Origin: Proteromonas lacertae
Lineage: Eukaryota; Sar; Bigyra; Opalinata; Proteromonadidae
Assembly: GCA_002245135.1 (NCBI GenBank)
Contig: NGBS01001275.1
Location: 1-22,660 of the forward strand
Direction: 5' to 3'
Length of the DNA: 22,660 nucleotides
Shown: positions 10,254-20,543 of the stretch, piece after piece
Position numbering within the stretch: position 1 is the stretch's first letter
Layout: each line of letters opens with the position of its first letter
The notes under the pieces: model-generated
Seen by the model: only the letters and a program-made list of their open reading frames with translations
Told to the model about the DNA's origin: nothing
Databases searched by the model: none
Position numbers and translations under genes: made by a program

Positions 10254-11647
10254 ATGGATATTAAAGAGTTATTTGTTGATAATCCTACACTTGAGTGTGT
10301 TAATGATTCAGTAATGGGTAGATATTTGATAGTATGATATAAGATTAATCAAATCATTAGGCTAGAAGAGATATAAAGGTAGGTGAAGTAGTTTTAGAAG
10401 AAGAACCATTTGTATCAATACTTGAAAAAGACTATTGGGAGAGTAACTGTAGTAATTGTTTCAAACATAAAGATTATTTGAGTAGTTGTTCTCAATGTCA
10501 TAAAGTTCGTTATTGTAGTCGAGAATGTCAAGTATATATAAACAGATATTGTGATATTAATAATAAATAGAAAGAAGACTGGTTATTTCATAAATGTGAA
10601 TGTGTTAAACTAATAAATCATTCAATATCTTCTTCTTCTTCTTCAAATAGTATTTTAGATACAATCGATATAGATTTACTACTATCTCGAATCTATCGAT
10701 ATAAAGAGTATATAATAATAATATATAATGAAAATAGAATGAAAAGTGAAAAATATGAAAATTTCTGTATGTTAATTGATCATAGTTTAAATTTCAGTGA
10801 AGAATTTCTAAAAGATATAATCAATCAAATCAATCGAATAAATAAGCTAACAATCAGTCAAAATCTAGAAAGTAATGAATTAATTCATATATTTGGTCGA
10901 TATAGTAGTAATGCAATTCATATAACAAATGAAAATAATGAAAGTTTAGGAATTGGAATATATTTGAAATTTTCATTTATAAATCACAGTTGTTATCCAA
11001 ATTGTATAATAAAATTCGATAAGAATAAGAAAATAAAAGTTGTTTGTATAAACAGTATAAAGAAAGGTGAAATGATAAGTTTTAATTATTTGAGTGAATT
11101 AAGCTTATTGGAAGAAAGACAAGAAACATTAAAATCGTTATATTATTTTGATTGTAATTGCTATTTATGTGATTGTGAAAAGAAAGACGAAAATGATAGT
11201 AAAATAAGTGTAGATATAATGGTTAAAATGAAAGAAATTATGAATAGTGAAATCCACAATTCAAATATAGAAGAATTATATAATAAAAGTAAAGAAATAT
11301 ATGATATAATCTATTCAATGATAGGAGATATTCCTTCCATATATTATATTTTAATAACTAATCGAATATTATATTTATTATCCTTATCTGTATTGAAGAA
11401 TAAGAATATTGAAATAATAAAATACTGTGAATTAAGTTATAAATCGTTATTGAAATATTATCCTCCATTTCATCCAATAATTGGTAAAAGATATTTAATG
11501 CATGGAAATGCTTTGATAGGAGTTGGTAATTATAAAGATAGTAAGATGTATTATATGAAAAGTAAAATAATCTTTAGAAATATAGAAGGAAATGAAAGTG
11601 AATATGTGAAAAGTATAGATGAAGTATTGAAATTAATAAATAATTAA
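10254..11647 (+). CDS. SMYD-type SET/MYND-domain protein
   Basis: Exons 10254-10331, 10361-10531 and 10571-11647 join to 441 residues; introns are 29 and 39 nt. The split-SET start reads MGRYLIARRDIKVGEVVLEE. The MYND zinc finger has every ligand: C56, C59, C69, C72, C78, C82, H90 and C94. The SET core shows FSFINHSCYPNC (N221-C224) and ISFNYLSE with Tyr256. The post-SET cysteines are C278, C280 and C283 (CNCYLC). A helical TPR-like C-terminal half (about 300-441) is typical of SMYD proteins. Such enzymes use S-adenosylmethionine to methylate lysines on histones or other proteins; the substrate here cannot be told. A short Ser run (SSSSSS at about 102-107) sits between MYND and SET. The stop is 42 bp from that of the convergent surface-protein gene. 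Confidence 0.92.
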
Positions 11648-11689
11648 ATAGTATAAAATGAAATATATTTTATAAGTAATTAATAATTT

Positions 11690-14600
11690 CTAATTAGCAT
11701 GAGCTTGTCTTCTTTGTTGAGCTTTCATTACAATATCTTCATTCTTCTTCTCAGCGGCTTTACTTGTACTTGTTGTGATCTTTCCATTACTTTCATCGAT
11801 TATCAATGGTCTTGTCCAAGCTTCTCCACTTTTAGGTTTTTGATTTTTAAAATCTCTAAAACATTCTACCCATTTCTTCGCTGTTTCTATACTATTTTCA
11901 CCTTCTACTTTTAAATGAATCTTTCGATCTTTATCACCTGCCTCAAACGATTTGATTGAAGAATCTCGAACTTTCAATAATAAGGTAAATTCTGAACTTC
12001 CATCTTTATATTCAATTCCATTATAACAATCTAATGGAATACTTTGTTTCTCATCTAAATATACTTTGCCATAATAACTAGGAACCATTGAATCATAGAT
12101 TCTCATTATTGCAGGATCAAAATATAATACACAATATCTTCGCTGCCATTTTCCTAATACTCGATCTCGACCTTCTTTCAATAAATAGCCTTCCATTATT
12201 ACTTCATAACTAAATGGTTTATAAATATCATCATCACTTATCTCATTCTCTTGTTTGATTTTTTCGATTGGAATTACTGTTTCCATTATCTTTTCACTCT
12301 TTTCTATATCTTTCTTTGAATTGCCACTTACACCACTTGATTTTGATCCACTACTTGAAACAGATACTACTATTATTGCTATTATTATTCCTATTAATAA
12401 AACACCTCCTACACATATTATTAATATCACCCACCAATATTCTTCTGCCCAAGGCTTATCTTCTGGTTTTGGTGGATCTGTGAGTATATCACCACCACCT
12501 GGAGTTGGTACTACAAAATCAGGTTGAGCAGTAGAAGTTGCTGTTACTAAAATAGTCTTTGGAGCAGTAACATCATCAGGAACAACTTCTTCTGTTGAAA
12601 TACCTTCATTTATATCTAATGAAACTGAATTAGATGCAGTTACTTCAGCTACTGCTTTTGGAACTTCATCTTTAGCTTCTTTTAATTTTTTCATTAATCC
12701 TTCATTATTTTTTGCACTAAGGAAATCTTTTAATTCTTCTGGAATTGTATCTTCTATTGAATCTATTTCTGGAACTGCTGCTGGATTTACATATGATAAA
12801 ATTGTATTTATATAAACATAAGGTGATGATAATCTATTCCAATCAATTGTTGGTTGAGTATTACTTTCATCTCCACCTTCTAATGATCTTCTTACTAAAT
12901 TATGTCCTTGAGGATTGTATTGCCATATCTTAACATCATAGAATGTTATTGTGATTTTTATTCTACCTATTGTTGATATATCTATATCACTAGCATTGAA
13001 ATAGAAATTAGTTTTATGAAATACAACCCTTCTTAAAGTGTCTAAATATGAATTAGCAAAAACTTCCCATTGATCTTTATTCATACTTTCTACTTCAAAT
13101 GGGAATGTAATGGTTGATTTAGTACATGACTTGCCTTGATTTATTTCAATTTCACTTCTATCACAACATAATCCACTGGCATCAGCTGGATTTTTATCTT
13201 CACAAACATATACAAATTCAGTTGCATAACTAAGATCATAATCTAATCTTCCAGGTTTTTTACCTTCATTTTCTATGTTTTCTACAACTGGAATGACTGG
13301 TTTTACTTTTATTTTTTCATTAATCAACTCAAAATTACTGATATTATTGTTTGCTGTAATTTGATATTTTATATCTATTAATTTTCCATCATTCGGTTGG
13401 CAATAAATTGACAAATCTTTAAACTTTATAAATCCATTATCAAGATTTTCGTTTGTATATGTAATTCTATCTGGAACTTTACATTGTGGATTACTTCCAA
13501 ATGCTAATATAACTGAAATTCTAGGTAATTTATCTTTATCATTGTAAATAAATTTCAATGATATAGTGAAATTTCTTGTAGAAGCAACGCTAACTGGAAA
13601 ACTACTACCCATTCTGTTAAATGTTGGTTTATTATCACTTACTTTAACAGTAAATGAAGTATAACCATTTCTATAATCAATTGTATTATTAGCTGAACAT
13701 TTTACATTACATAGCGAATATGGTGTTGTTCCTTTTGTTTTATCAACTGTAACTTTACCATCTCCATTACTACTTGGTGTAAGGTATTGTGGATTATTAT
13801 TATTATAACATTTAACATCATATGAAATTGTAAATCCATTTAATGATGAGGTTGGATTAATAACTAATTCATCAGGTTTAGATTCAGCTGTTAATAAGTA
13901 TAATGATTTTCCATAAGAACATGGTGTTTCTGTTTTTAAATAACCAGGTTTATCACTACATATTGTATAATCATCTTCAGTCTTTTCAGTAATATTACCA
14001 AAGAAAGAGGGGAAATTATCATTTTCTATTTTATCTCTTATTCCCTCCCAATACTTTTCATTATCTTGATTATTTTCATATGTAACTTTAATAGTAACAC
14101 TGTATTGTACTTTACCTTTTGACTGTTCACTTTCATCATACTTTGTTTCAGTTACTTCAATTTTACTTGATTTGCCCTTATCAACATTTGCTTTAAATGA
14201 TGTTTCAATATATCCTTTCATTTGTTCTGCTGTATATTCTTTTGGCCAAGTCTTATCTTCATCTCCTGCTAAATATCTTTTATGTGATATTAATTTCTCT
14301 TCATCATCATCCATTCCACGATTATCTGCTTTACCATTTTCACTTGTACTATCATCTTCTGTACCTTCTGAAGGAGTTGTAGTTTTATCATCTGTCTCTG
14401 GGGTTGTTGTAGCTTCAGCTGGTGAAGTTTCACCTGTCTCTCCTTCACCATCTCCTCCATTTTCACTACTTGCAGGTGTTGTAACTTCTACATTTGGTGT
14501 TGTTGTTGTTTCTGCTTTAGGTGTTGTAGGTGATGAACTTTCCTCAGTATCATCATCATTACTTGTAGCTGTAGGTGATGTAGCTCCAGTGTAAGGAGGT

Positions 14601-14827
14601 GTTGTTGGTGGAACAGTTTCAACTTCATATGTTGGTTTTTCTGGAACTGTAAAAGGTTCTACGGTTGGTGGATCTGTTGCTGGTATAAAACTGCAAACTT
14701 CGAACTTTATATCAATTGTAGTAGTAGTTTCACCTTCAACAAACACACTCAAATTCAAAATGCTCAAAATACAAACTATTAATTACAAATTATCATTTAT
14801 ACTTATTAGTATTGAATTCTTATTCAT
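11690..14827 (-). CDS. Type I membrane protein with Thr/Pro-rich stalk and cytoplasmic PH domain (copy C, intact)
   Basis: Exons 14803-14827 and 11690-14775, with a 27-nt intron, give an intact 1036-residue protein. The ATG at 14827 is chosen because splicing yields a proper signal peptide, MNKNSILIICILSILNLSVF; the intron is phase 1 inside it, as in copy A. Residues about 30-160 are Thr/Pro/Glu-rich (ATTTPETDDKTTTPSEGTED). The ectodomain (about 170-785) has paired Cys (YTICSDKPGYLKTETPCSYG; ASGLCCDRSEIEINQGKSC) and many possible N-glycan sites. KPWAEEYW leads into one membrane span (about 787-812). The PH domain lies at about 864-982, and the tail ends AEKKNEDIVMKAQQRRQ. The PH region is roughly three quarters identical to copy A by eye, while the ectodomains align only in patches. 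PH domains bind phosphoinositides or proteins at membranes; a surface adhesin or receptor role is inferred. I know no named family with this architecture. Confidence 0.9.
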
Positions 14828-15271
14828 CTGTAATTAGATATTTTAAAATCAAATACTAATTTCAACTGATATGATTTGATTGGTTGATGATTTTTGAATT
14901 GATTTGATTGGTTTTTATTTTTGAATGTGAGGCTTATTTCAATTTTATCGTTTTTAATATCATTTTTAAAATATCTCTATACTCCATTTTTAAATTAGCA
15001 TAAAAATATCATAATGTTTGTTATTATATTAAATATATACTGTTTGTCAATAAATTTCTATGATGATAAAAATATTAGATTTTTAAGTAGTTTCTATTCA
15101 ATTGAAACCATCATCAATAATATCCAAAGTGAATATTATAAACATCTGGATATGTTTAATTGAACATAATATTCAAATTACATAAATTCTTAATATTTCA
15201 TTACTATTAAATATAATCACAACAACAAATACTAAAGAAAGAAAATTTTAACATTACTATTGTTATATTCT
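14828..15271. other. Intergenic stretch upstream of surface-protein copy C
   Basis: This is a gene-free AT-rich region between the start of copy C and the end of p23. Near copy C it holds two imperfect direct copies of a unit of about 28 bases (14871-14899 and 14899-14926, each with GATTTGATTGGTT then TTTTTGAAT). The second contains the 13-base motif shared with copy A. I see no coding frame or RNA gene. Confidence 0.6.
14871..14928 (-). promoter_or_regulatory. Repeated upstream element with shared ACATTCAAAAATA motif (copy C)
   Basis: Read on the minus strand, the order is ACATTCAAAAATA (14916-14928), an AAACCAATCAAATC box, a second ATTCAAAAAT, then CATCAACCAATCAAATC, ending 43 bp before the ATG. 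Copy A shows the same 13-mer followed by CATCATCCAAT. Co-regulation is inferred. Confidence 0.4.
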
Positions 15272-15924
15272 TTATTTCTTTTCTTTATCATCTTCTTCTA
15301 AATCAGGCATTTCTTCATCATCACTATCAAACTCTTCTTCATTCTCTTCATTGCCTTTATTACCATGTTCACATTCTGGACCACAGTGTTCATGACTTAA
15401 ATTTGCACCAGCTCCTGCGTTAGCGAAATTTTGGAAGTCCATTCCTCCTAAATCGAAATCATTACCATTTCCACTTTCTTCATCATCACTATCAACCCAT
15501 TTATCCCAATCAATGGTCAAAGTCTTTTTGTATTGAGTTTTATCTTCTAATAACGATGGCCATCTTTCTTCATCATCTTTTATTAAATGAAAAGCGACTT
15601 TTCTTGGTTGAACAGAGTATTTACTCTCCTAATCAATATTAGCGATAATATAATCATTTATAAATATAGTATACAGATGGATTTATTTCTTTGAAGAATA
15701 TAAATTCTATTCCATAATCCTTACCTTCACTTTTACCTCTAATTGAGTATATTCTTGTTGATAATATACTTAAAAGTGAGTTTATTATTACTTAATTCGA
15801 TTGTTTCATCTTTTACATCAGGTAAATCAACTGTGATGTAAATTGATTTCTTGTTCTGTGCCCATTTGCAATTTGGAATCTATATTAATCAATAATACTA
15901 CCACAAATATACAAGTGTTGTCAT
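15272..15924 (-). CDS. Hsp90 co-chaperone p23 (Sba1/PTGES3 family)
   Basis: Exons on the minus strand: 15913-15924 (only 12 nt, MTTL), 15770-15879, 15675-15738 and 15272-15628. Introns are 33, 31 and 46 nt, and the spliced protein is 180 residues. The CS domain (about 5-112) reads CKWAQNKKSIYITVDLPDV, then LSNNKLTFKGKSEGKDYGIE and PRKVAFHLIKDDEERWPSLL. The p23 signature continues as WPSLLEDKTQYKK followed by TIDWDKWVDSDDE, matching WPRLTKEKAKLNWL...DFNNWKDWE. The disordered acidic tail ends DSDDEEMPDLEEDDKEKK, close to the human DSDDEKMPDLE. p23 binds ATP-bound Hsp90 and steadies client complexes. An unusual insert with HEHCGPECEHG (Cys/His) sits in the tail; whether it binds metal is unknown. 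Confidence 0.93.
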
Positions 15925-16085
15925 TGTAAGAAGATTATGATTTAGAAATGAAAATAGAACAATAGAAAAATCAAAACTTTTGGATTGAAATTTTCTTACA
16001 CCCTCAAATTCCCCCATATTTTTAAAAATGTTTTTTTCTTTTTTTACAACAATATATAACCATATAAAAAAATAAAATTATATAT

Positions 16086-17182
16086 TTATATTGATTCATT
16101 AAATCCGAATTCTGTGGATGGTTCAATAATATAATCACTTGTATCACCGATATTTTCACTATTCACCAATAACAATTCATTTTCTTTCTTTCTCTTTCCG
16201 ATATTCTTGCATTTAAATAATTTCATATATTCTTCTCTACAATTACTACTCAACAACACAAATATTATTCCATTGAAAAATCCTTGTAAAGGATCAAAGA
16301 AAGCTTGAAAGTAAGATAACCATATTGGATGATTTGGTAAAAATGTATGTACAGTACCCCATATTCTGCAGATAATGAAAACGACTGGAATTAACACTAA
16401 TTTCTTATAAAATGTCATTATATATTGATTAGATGGATTGTTATTCTTATTTTGATTGTTTGATCTATTCATCGACACATTTTCGTTTAATTTTGATAAT
16501 TCAATGTCATCATTCTGTGAAATTCTATTAAAAAATAATATTATAATAATAATACTTTGGTATTGATTTCAAATTCTTATTGATTAAATAATAAAATAAC
16601 GGACATAGTATAAATACACAGATAATCTCTATCAATTTCCCACCTAGTAATTCCCATATCCAAATGGGTGTTTTAAACTTTTCATTTTCTTTTACCCAAC
16701 ACCAACCACCTGTATTTTCATTCTCTTCTGAATAACCCATTGTTCCAGTTGCTGCAATGATTATACAAGTAATTGTAGGTAATGACCATGATACTATATG
16801 AAAATAAGTTCTTAATTTATTAGAATTGGCATTATCTGGTATTAAATCATGAACTAAAATGTACATGTAATATGCAAGACAGATTGTCCAACAGAAACTC
16901 GATATTGGGAAAAACATTCCCAACAGTGATTGTATATTACACAAAGTTCCACTAGATTCAGCTGTTGGATGAAGAAGTATTAAATAACTAATGCCTGTAC
17001 CAATATCTGAAATAGATAAATAACATAAATATTCTCTATGATATTATTAAATAAAAAATGTATTAAATATACCTTCCTCTTCCTCTCAGTGATGGAAACA
17101 GGATATAACTTAATATTATAGATAATGATCCGATGAGTGTTAATATACATGATATTATTTTAACTATACTTATCACCTCCAT
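16086..17182 (-). CDS. cAMP-receptor-like seven-helix GPCR
   Basis: Exons on the minus strand: 17073-17182, 16556-17035 and 16086-16524. Introns are 37 and 31 nt, and the spliced protein is 342 residues. Helix 1 is IISCILTLIGSLSIILSYIL, followed by FPSLRGRG and YLCYLSISDIGTGISYLIL. An extracellular CNIQSLLGMFFPISSFCWT segment begins helix 3. Four more hydrophobic helices and a GWCWVKE extracellular loop follow. FPSLR, LSISD and SSFCWT fit the Dictyostelium cAMP receptor-like (class E) family. The third cytoplasmic loop is long, Asn-rich and basic (NRSNNQNKNNNPSNQ), and the C tail is short and acidic. A ligand cannot be told; these receptors signal through heterotrimeric G proteins at the plasma membrane. 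It shares a 67-bp divergent promoter region with MMTAG2. Confidence 0.88.
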
Positions 17183-17249
17183 TCTTAAGTCAACAAAATC
17201 AAAATATTGAAACGAATATATTTTTGTTATTCAAATTTTCATTTTGCGA

Positions 17250-18057
17250 ATGGGAAGAGATAGAGATGATAAACCATATAGAGATGGTGGTTGTAGAGGT
17301 GGTAGAAATGTATAATATTTGATTTTAAATTTATTTTATAGTTTAAATGGAGGATGTTAAATTTGATAAAGATCGAGATTTATACCTTGGAGTATCAGTA
17401 AAAGCACCAATTGGGAAATGGGCTCAAGGAAGAGATGTATGTTGGTATCAAAAGCCATCTGAGTTAGATAAAATACACATTGAGAAGAAAAAAGAAGAGA
17501 AAACTAAAGAACCAAAACATAAACATAAGCATCATCATCATCACCATCATAAACACAAACATCACCACAAACATAGAAGTTCATCCTCTTCATCTTCTTC
17601 AGATTCTGAAAAAGAAGAAGAAAAAGACAAAGATAAAGATAAATCCAAAAAATCTTCTAAAATATCAGATGAAATAGCAGAAATCAAAAGAAAGGATGAA
17701 GAAGCAATGTTAATGAGATTATTAGGAAAGAATAAAATGAATAATCAAAACAGCAAATTAGAAAAAGGTGAAATGAAAATGTTATTACAAAAAGGTAAAT
17801 TAGAAACGGATCAATTTTTTGTTGAAAGAACACAAGGGCTTGGTGCTGCACCTACTTTTAGTGAAAGAGATTTGAATGAAGAAGCAAAAGATGAAGATGA
17901 TGAAAATGAAGAAGATAATAGAGAGAAAGAAAGAGAAATAAAGAGGAAGAAAGCAATTCCAGCACCTTTGGTTAATCCTTTTGGTGAAATTACAGGTGAG
18001 AGAATGTCTATGGATGAGATAAATCAAAGAGAAAGATCACCTCATAGAAGAGGATGA
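17250..18057 (+). CDS. MMTAG2: MMTAG2-family protein (Mmtag domain)
   Basis: Exon 1 (17250-17309) encodes [20 protein letters not shown], like the Gly/Arg-rich start of human MMTAG2. After a 32-nt intron (17310-17341), exon 2 begins TTT AAA TGG (FKW), then, one base out of frame, [20 protein letters not shown] and [14 protein letters not shown]. The family reads [20 protein letters not shown], so a single G appears to be missing at 17349-17350. Splicing instead at the GAG ending at 17352 would restore frame but drop FKWE. The rest has a His/Lys run (HHHHHHH near 17530-17560), a Ser block, a [15 protein letters not shown] helix, [11 protein letters not shown], acidic stretches and a basic end. 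MMTAG2 is a poorly characterised eukaryotic protein of likely nuclear location. Taken from the second-exon ATG at 17347, the frame is open for 236 residues. Confidence 0.85.
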
Positions 18058-18284
18058 ATTGTGTGTTATAATTGTCTTTTAAGATTATTTTTTTAAAGTA
18101 TAAATAAATAAATGTTTTAAAAAATACATATTTTGTATTTCAAGGTGAGATTTTGTTGATTTACATAATTAATAACATACATTGATATTGAATAGCATTT
18201 TTGCAATCTCTTATACTTAAATACATACATTTATATGTTTTATGATGTAGAGTCAGTTTTTTGTTAAGTAATTCAAAAATATTA

Positions 18285-19082
18285 ATGTATATACTGCTTG
18301 GAACACAAAGAAAAAGGATGATACATATTCCAGTGCTTCGATATGCTTGTTTTATGGAAATTACAGGATTACTACTTGTATATCAACAAATCTAGTTTTA
18401 GATTGGTTTGATGTGTGTTGTTTCTCATCCAATATTTGAGCAATGTTATACTCCAGAAGCAAATTATGAAGAACCAGATTATTTACAGAGATTTATTTAT
18501 TTAGTATTTTAATTAATAACAATTAATATAAATAGATGATGAATTTTGTAACATTTTACTCTACAGCAATGGGTTCATCCAACAGATACTCATATAGATT
18601 CATAATTGTCTCATTTTTTGTTCAAAATTGGTTTAGAAGATTCTGTTTATTGTATGGAATAAGAAAAAGTATATTTGACTATACAAATTTCAATAGTTCG
18701 ATGGTTATTTCCTTGGCCAGGCTGTGGAACGAAGAATTCTATTTCAGGTCATACTCATTATTACCTTTTTCATTGCTATGCAGCACTTTATATTCAAAGA
18801 TATACTCAGAAGAAAGCATATGCAAAGATTACTTTATCTTATCAGACTTGTTTCGCATTATATTCCCTTTTAAACACTTATTTAAATGGATTTCATAACT
18901 TGAGACATTTAATCATGGGAGTTGCTGTTACTAATATGTTTCATGGAGTTTATATGGCTATTACAGATATATCGTATGATTATTTCTATAATAAACCATA
19001 TATATCAATTCCAATTTCTTTGTTTTTCATTGTACATTCAATTTTCTTAGATTATATGCACTATGTAGGATATGAGAAGTGA
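18285..19082 (+). CDS. PAP2-like integral membrane phosphatase/transferase
   Basis: Exons 18285-18377, 18402-18503, 18536-18668 and 18697-19082 join in frame to 237 residues. Introns are 24, 32 and 28 nt; the 24-nt one is the shortest well-supported intron here. There are five or six hydrophobic helices. WPGCGTKNSISGHTHYYLFH (His128) resembles the CGDxxxSGHT motif of PAP2 and sphingomyelin-synthase-type enzymes, preceded by RRFCLLYGIRK as in that family. The second catalytic block is NTYLNGFHNLRHLIMG (His176), which keeps the histidine and spacing but has Thr where the usual SRxxxxxH motif has Arg. Activity on a lipid phosphate or headgroup is therefore plausible but unproven. An internal ATG at 18318 is an alternative start; 18285 is chosen because the frame is open through it. 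Confidence 0.65.
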
Positions 19083-19300
19083 TATAATGAGTAAATTAAT
19101 TATATATATTTTAATTATTGAATTGATATTGTTGATTTTCTCATAATTATCTGATATTATAGTCTGTATAAATAAATTAAAGTATTGGTGAGCATTCTAT
19201 CTACTTTTTTCAGCTATTAAATAATTTGAATGAGATGTAATTATGAAATACACTTACAATTGTATTTTTTGTTTGTTTGTGTTTTAATTAATAAAGCAAG

Positions 19301-20443
19301 ATGAATAACCCTTGGATTAGTTCTTTAAAAATGGAGGAATAGCTGGTGCTATGGCTATTATAGCCACAGTATTAGTTGAAAAGTGTGGAGGTAGAATTGG
19401 AGGAATTATTGCTACTATGCCTTTTACGTTTGTTCCAGCTTCTTATGTGTTTGTAACTAGCGCTAATTCTACAATAGACTGGCAATTAGGTTTAGGTTCC
19501 ATTCCAGCAGGTATAAAATTGAATTGTTATTAAAACATAAAAATAGGAGGTATAGGCAGTGTTGCATTTATGCAAGTATGGGAGCAAATATCAAAATACA
19601 CAGTTAAATACTCTACCTGTTGTAGATTAACAACATTATCAATTTTATCGTGTGTAGTATGGTTTACAGTGTGTTATGGATTAATATATCTGTTCTTCAA
19701 ACTGAGGGACTATCCAAATTATATTTATCCAGCAATGTATATAGTAGATTTCATACATTTATCTTTATGTACATATTTGAGTTGGAGTCCTCAAAAATCA
19801 ATGCATGGCAAGAAGACTGTAAGTTTTGTAAATTATTTCAGTAGAGGAATCTTAGCATTTGTTGCAATTTATTTTGCAGCAGTAATTATGAAGAATGGAA
19901 GTATAATATATGCATCAGTGTGTGCCTTAGCTCCAGCTATTCTATTGACAACAATGGTATCAATGTGGTTGAGTCATGGTGAAAATGTTGTGATTGGTGC
20001 AATAGCTCCAATGACATTAGGCTGGAATGCGTATATATATTGATAATATTATATTATTTTATTTATATAGATGGCCAACTTATGCTTGCTTATTTGCAAC
20101 ATTTGTCAATTTTACACATTTATCAATTTATGTTGATATTGTATTAGCTTTACTTTCAACTGTTATTCTAATATCAACTCCAGTATCGTTTTATTTGAGT
20201 TGGAGAGAAAGAGTTACAGCTAAATATAAGGAAGTGGAGATGGAGAATATTGAAGTGAAAGTTGATGATAAAAAGAAAGAGAAAGAAGATGAAAAAGAAG
20301 AGAAAGATAAAAAGAAAGAAAAGAAAGTCAATAAAACAAAGAAGTTTGAAAAGAATAAATATGATAAATTGGATGAAAAACAAGATGATAGTGAAGAAGT
20401 TAGTAGATTAGTTGAAAAGAATAATGAAGAGAATAAAGAATAG
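19301..20443 (+). CDS. Multi-pass membrane protein with charged C-terminal tail
   Basis: The solid part is exons 19343-19510, 19547-20030 and 20071-20443, with introns of 36 and 40 nt. The N-terminal region reads AGAMAIIATVLVEKCGGRIG then IATMPFTFVPASYVFVTSAN, a small-residue double-helix pattern seen in bacterial-like small membrane proteins. About eight to ten hydrophobic helices follow, with repeated halves possible (QVWEQI...; GWNAWPTYACLF). The tail from ERVTAKYKEV on is Lys/Glu-rich and probably cytoplasmic. The start is uncertain. ATG 19301 (MNNPWI) joins in frame if a 23-nt intron 19320-19342 is removed, but its donor is GTTCTT, unlike all others. Otherwise one base is missing near 19320 and the start reads MNNPWISFFKNGGIAGAM. 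With the splice, the protein is 347 residues. I do not recognise the family. Confidence 0.75.
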
Positions 20444-20446
20444 AAT

Positions 20447-20466
20447 TATATATATATATATATATA
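20447..20466. repeat. (TA)n microsatellite between convergent genes
   Basis: About ten TA units lie just after the stop of the membrane-protein gene and 77 bp before the end of the IQ-protein gene on the other strand. Confidence 0.9.
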
Positions 20467-20543
20467 ATCATTTTTTATATGTTTTCTTATCATTTTTTTA
20501 TTCAATTATTAAACAACAACAACAAATATATCTAATATATATT

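Noticed and set aside
14172-14594. 140-residue plus-strand open frame rich in Ser/Val
   Set aside because: It is the mirror of the Thr/Pro/Glu-rich stalk of copy C, which has a full gene model on the minus strand.
17480-18027. Short open frames on both strands within MMTAG2
   Set aside because: They are low-complexity shadows of the His/Lys/Glu-rich coding region.
20174-20383. Phe-rich minus-strand open frame
   Set aside because: It is the mirror of the Lys/Glu-rich tail of the membrane protein at 19301-20443.
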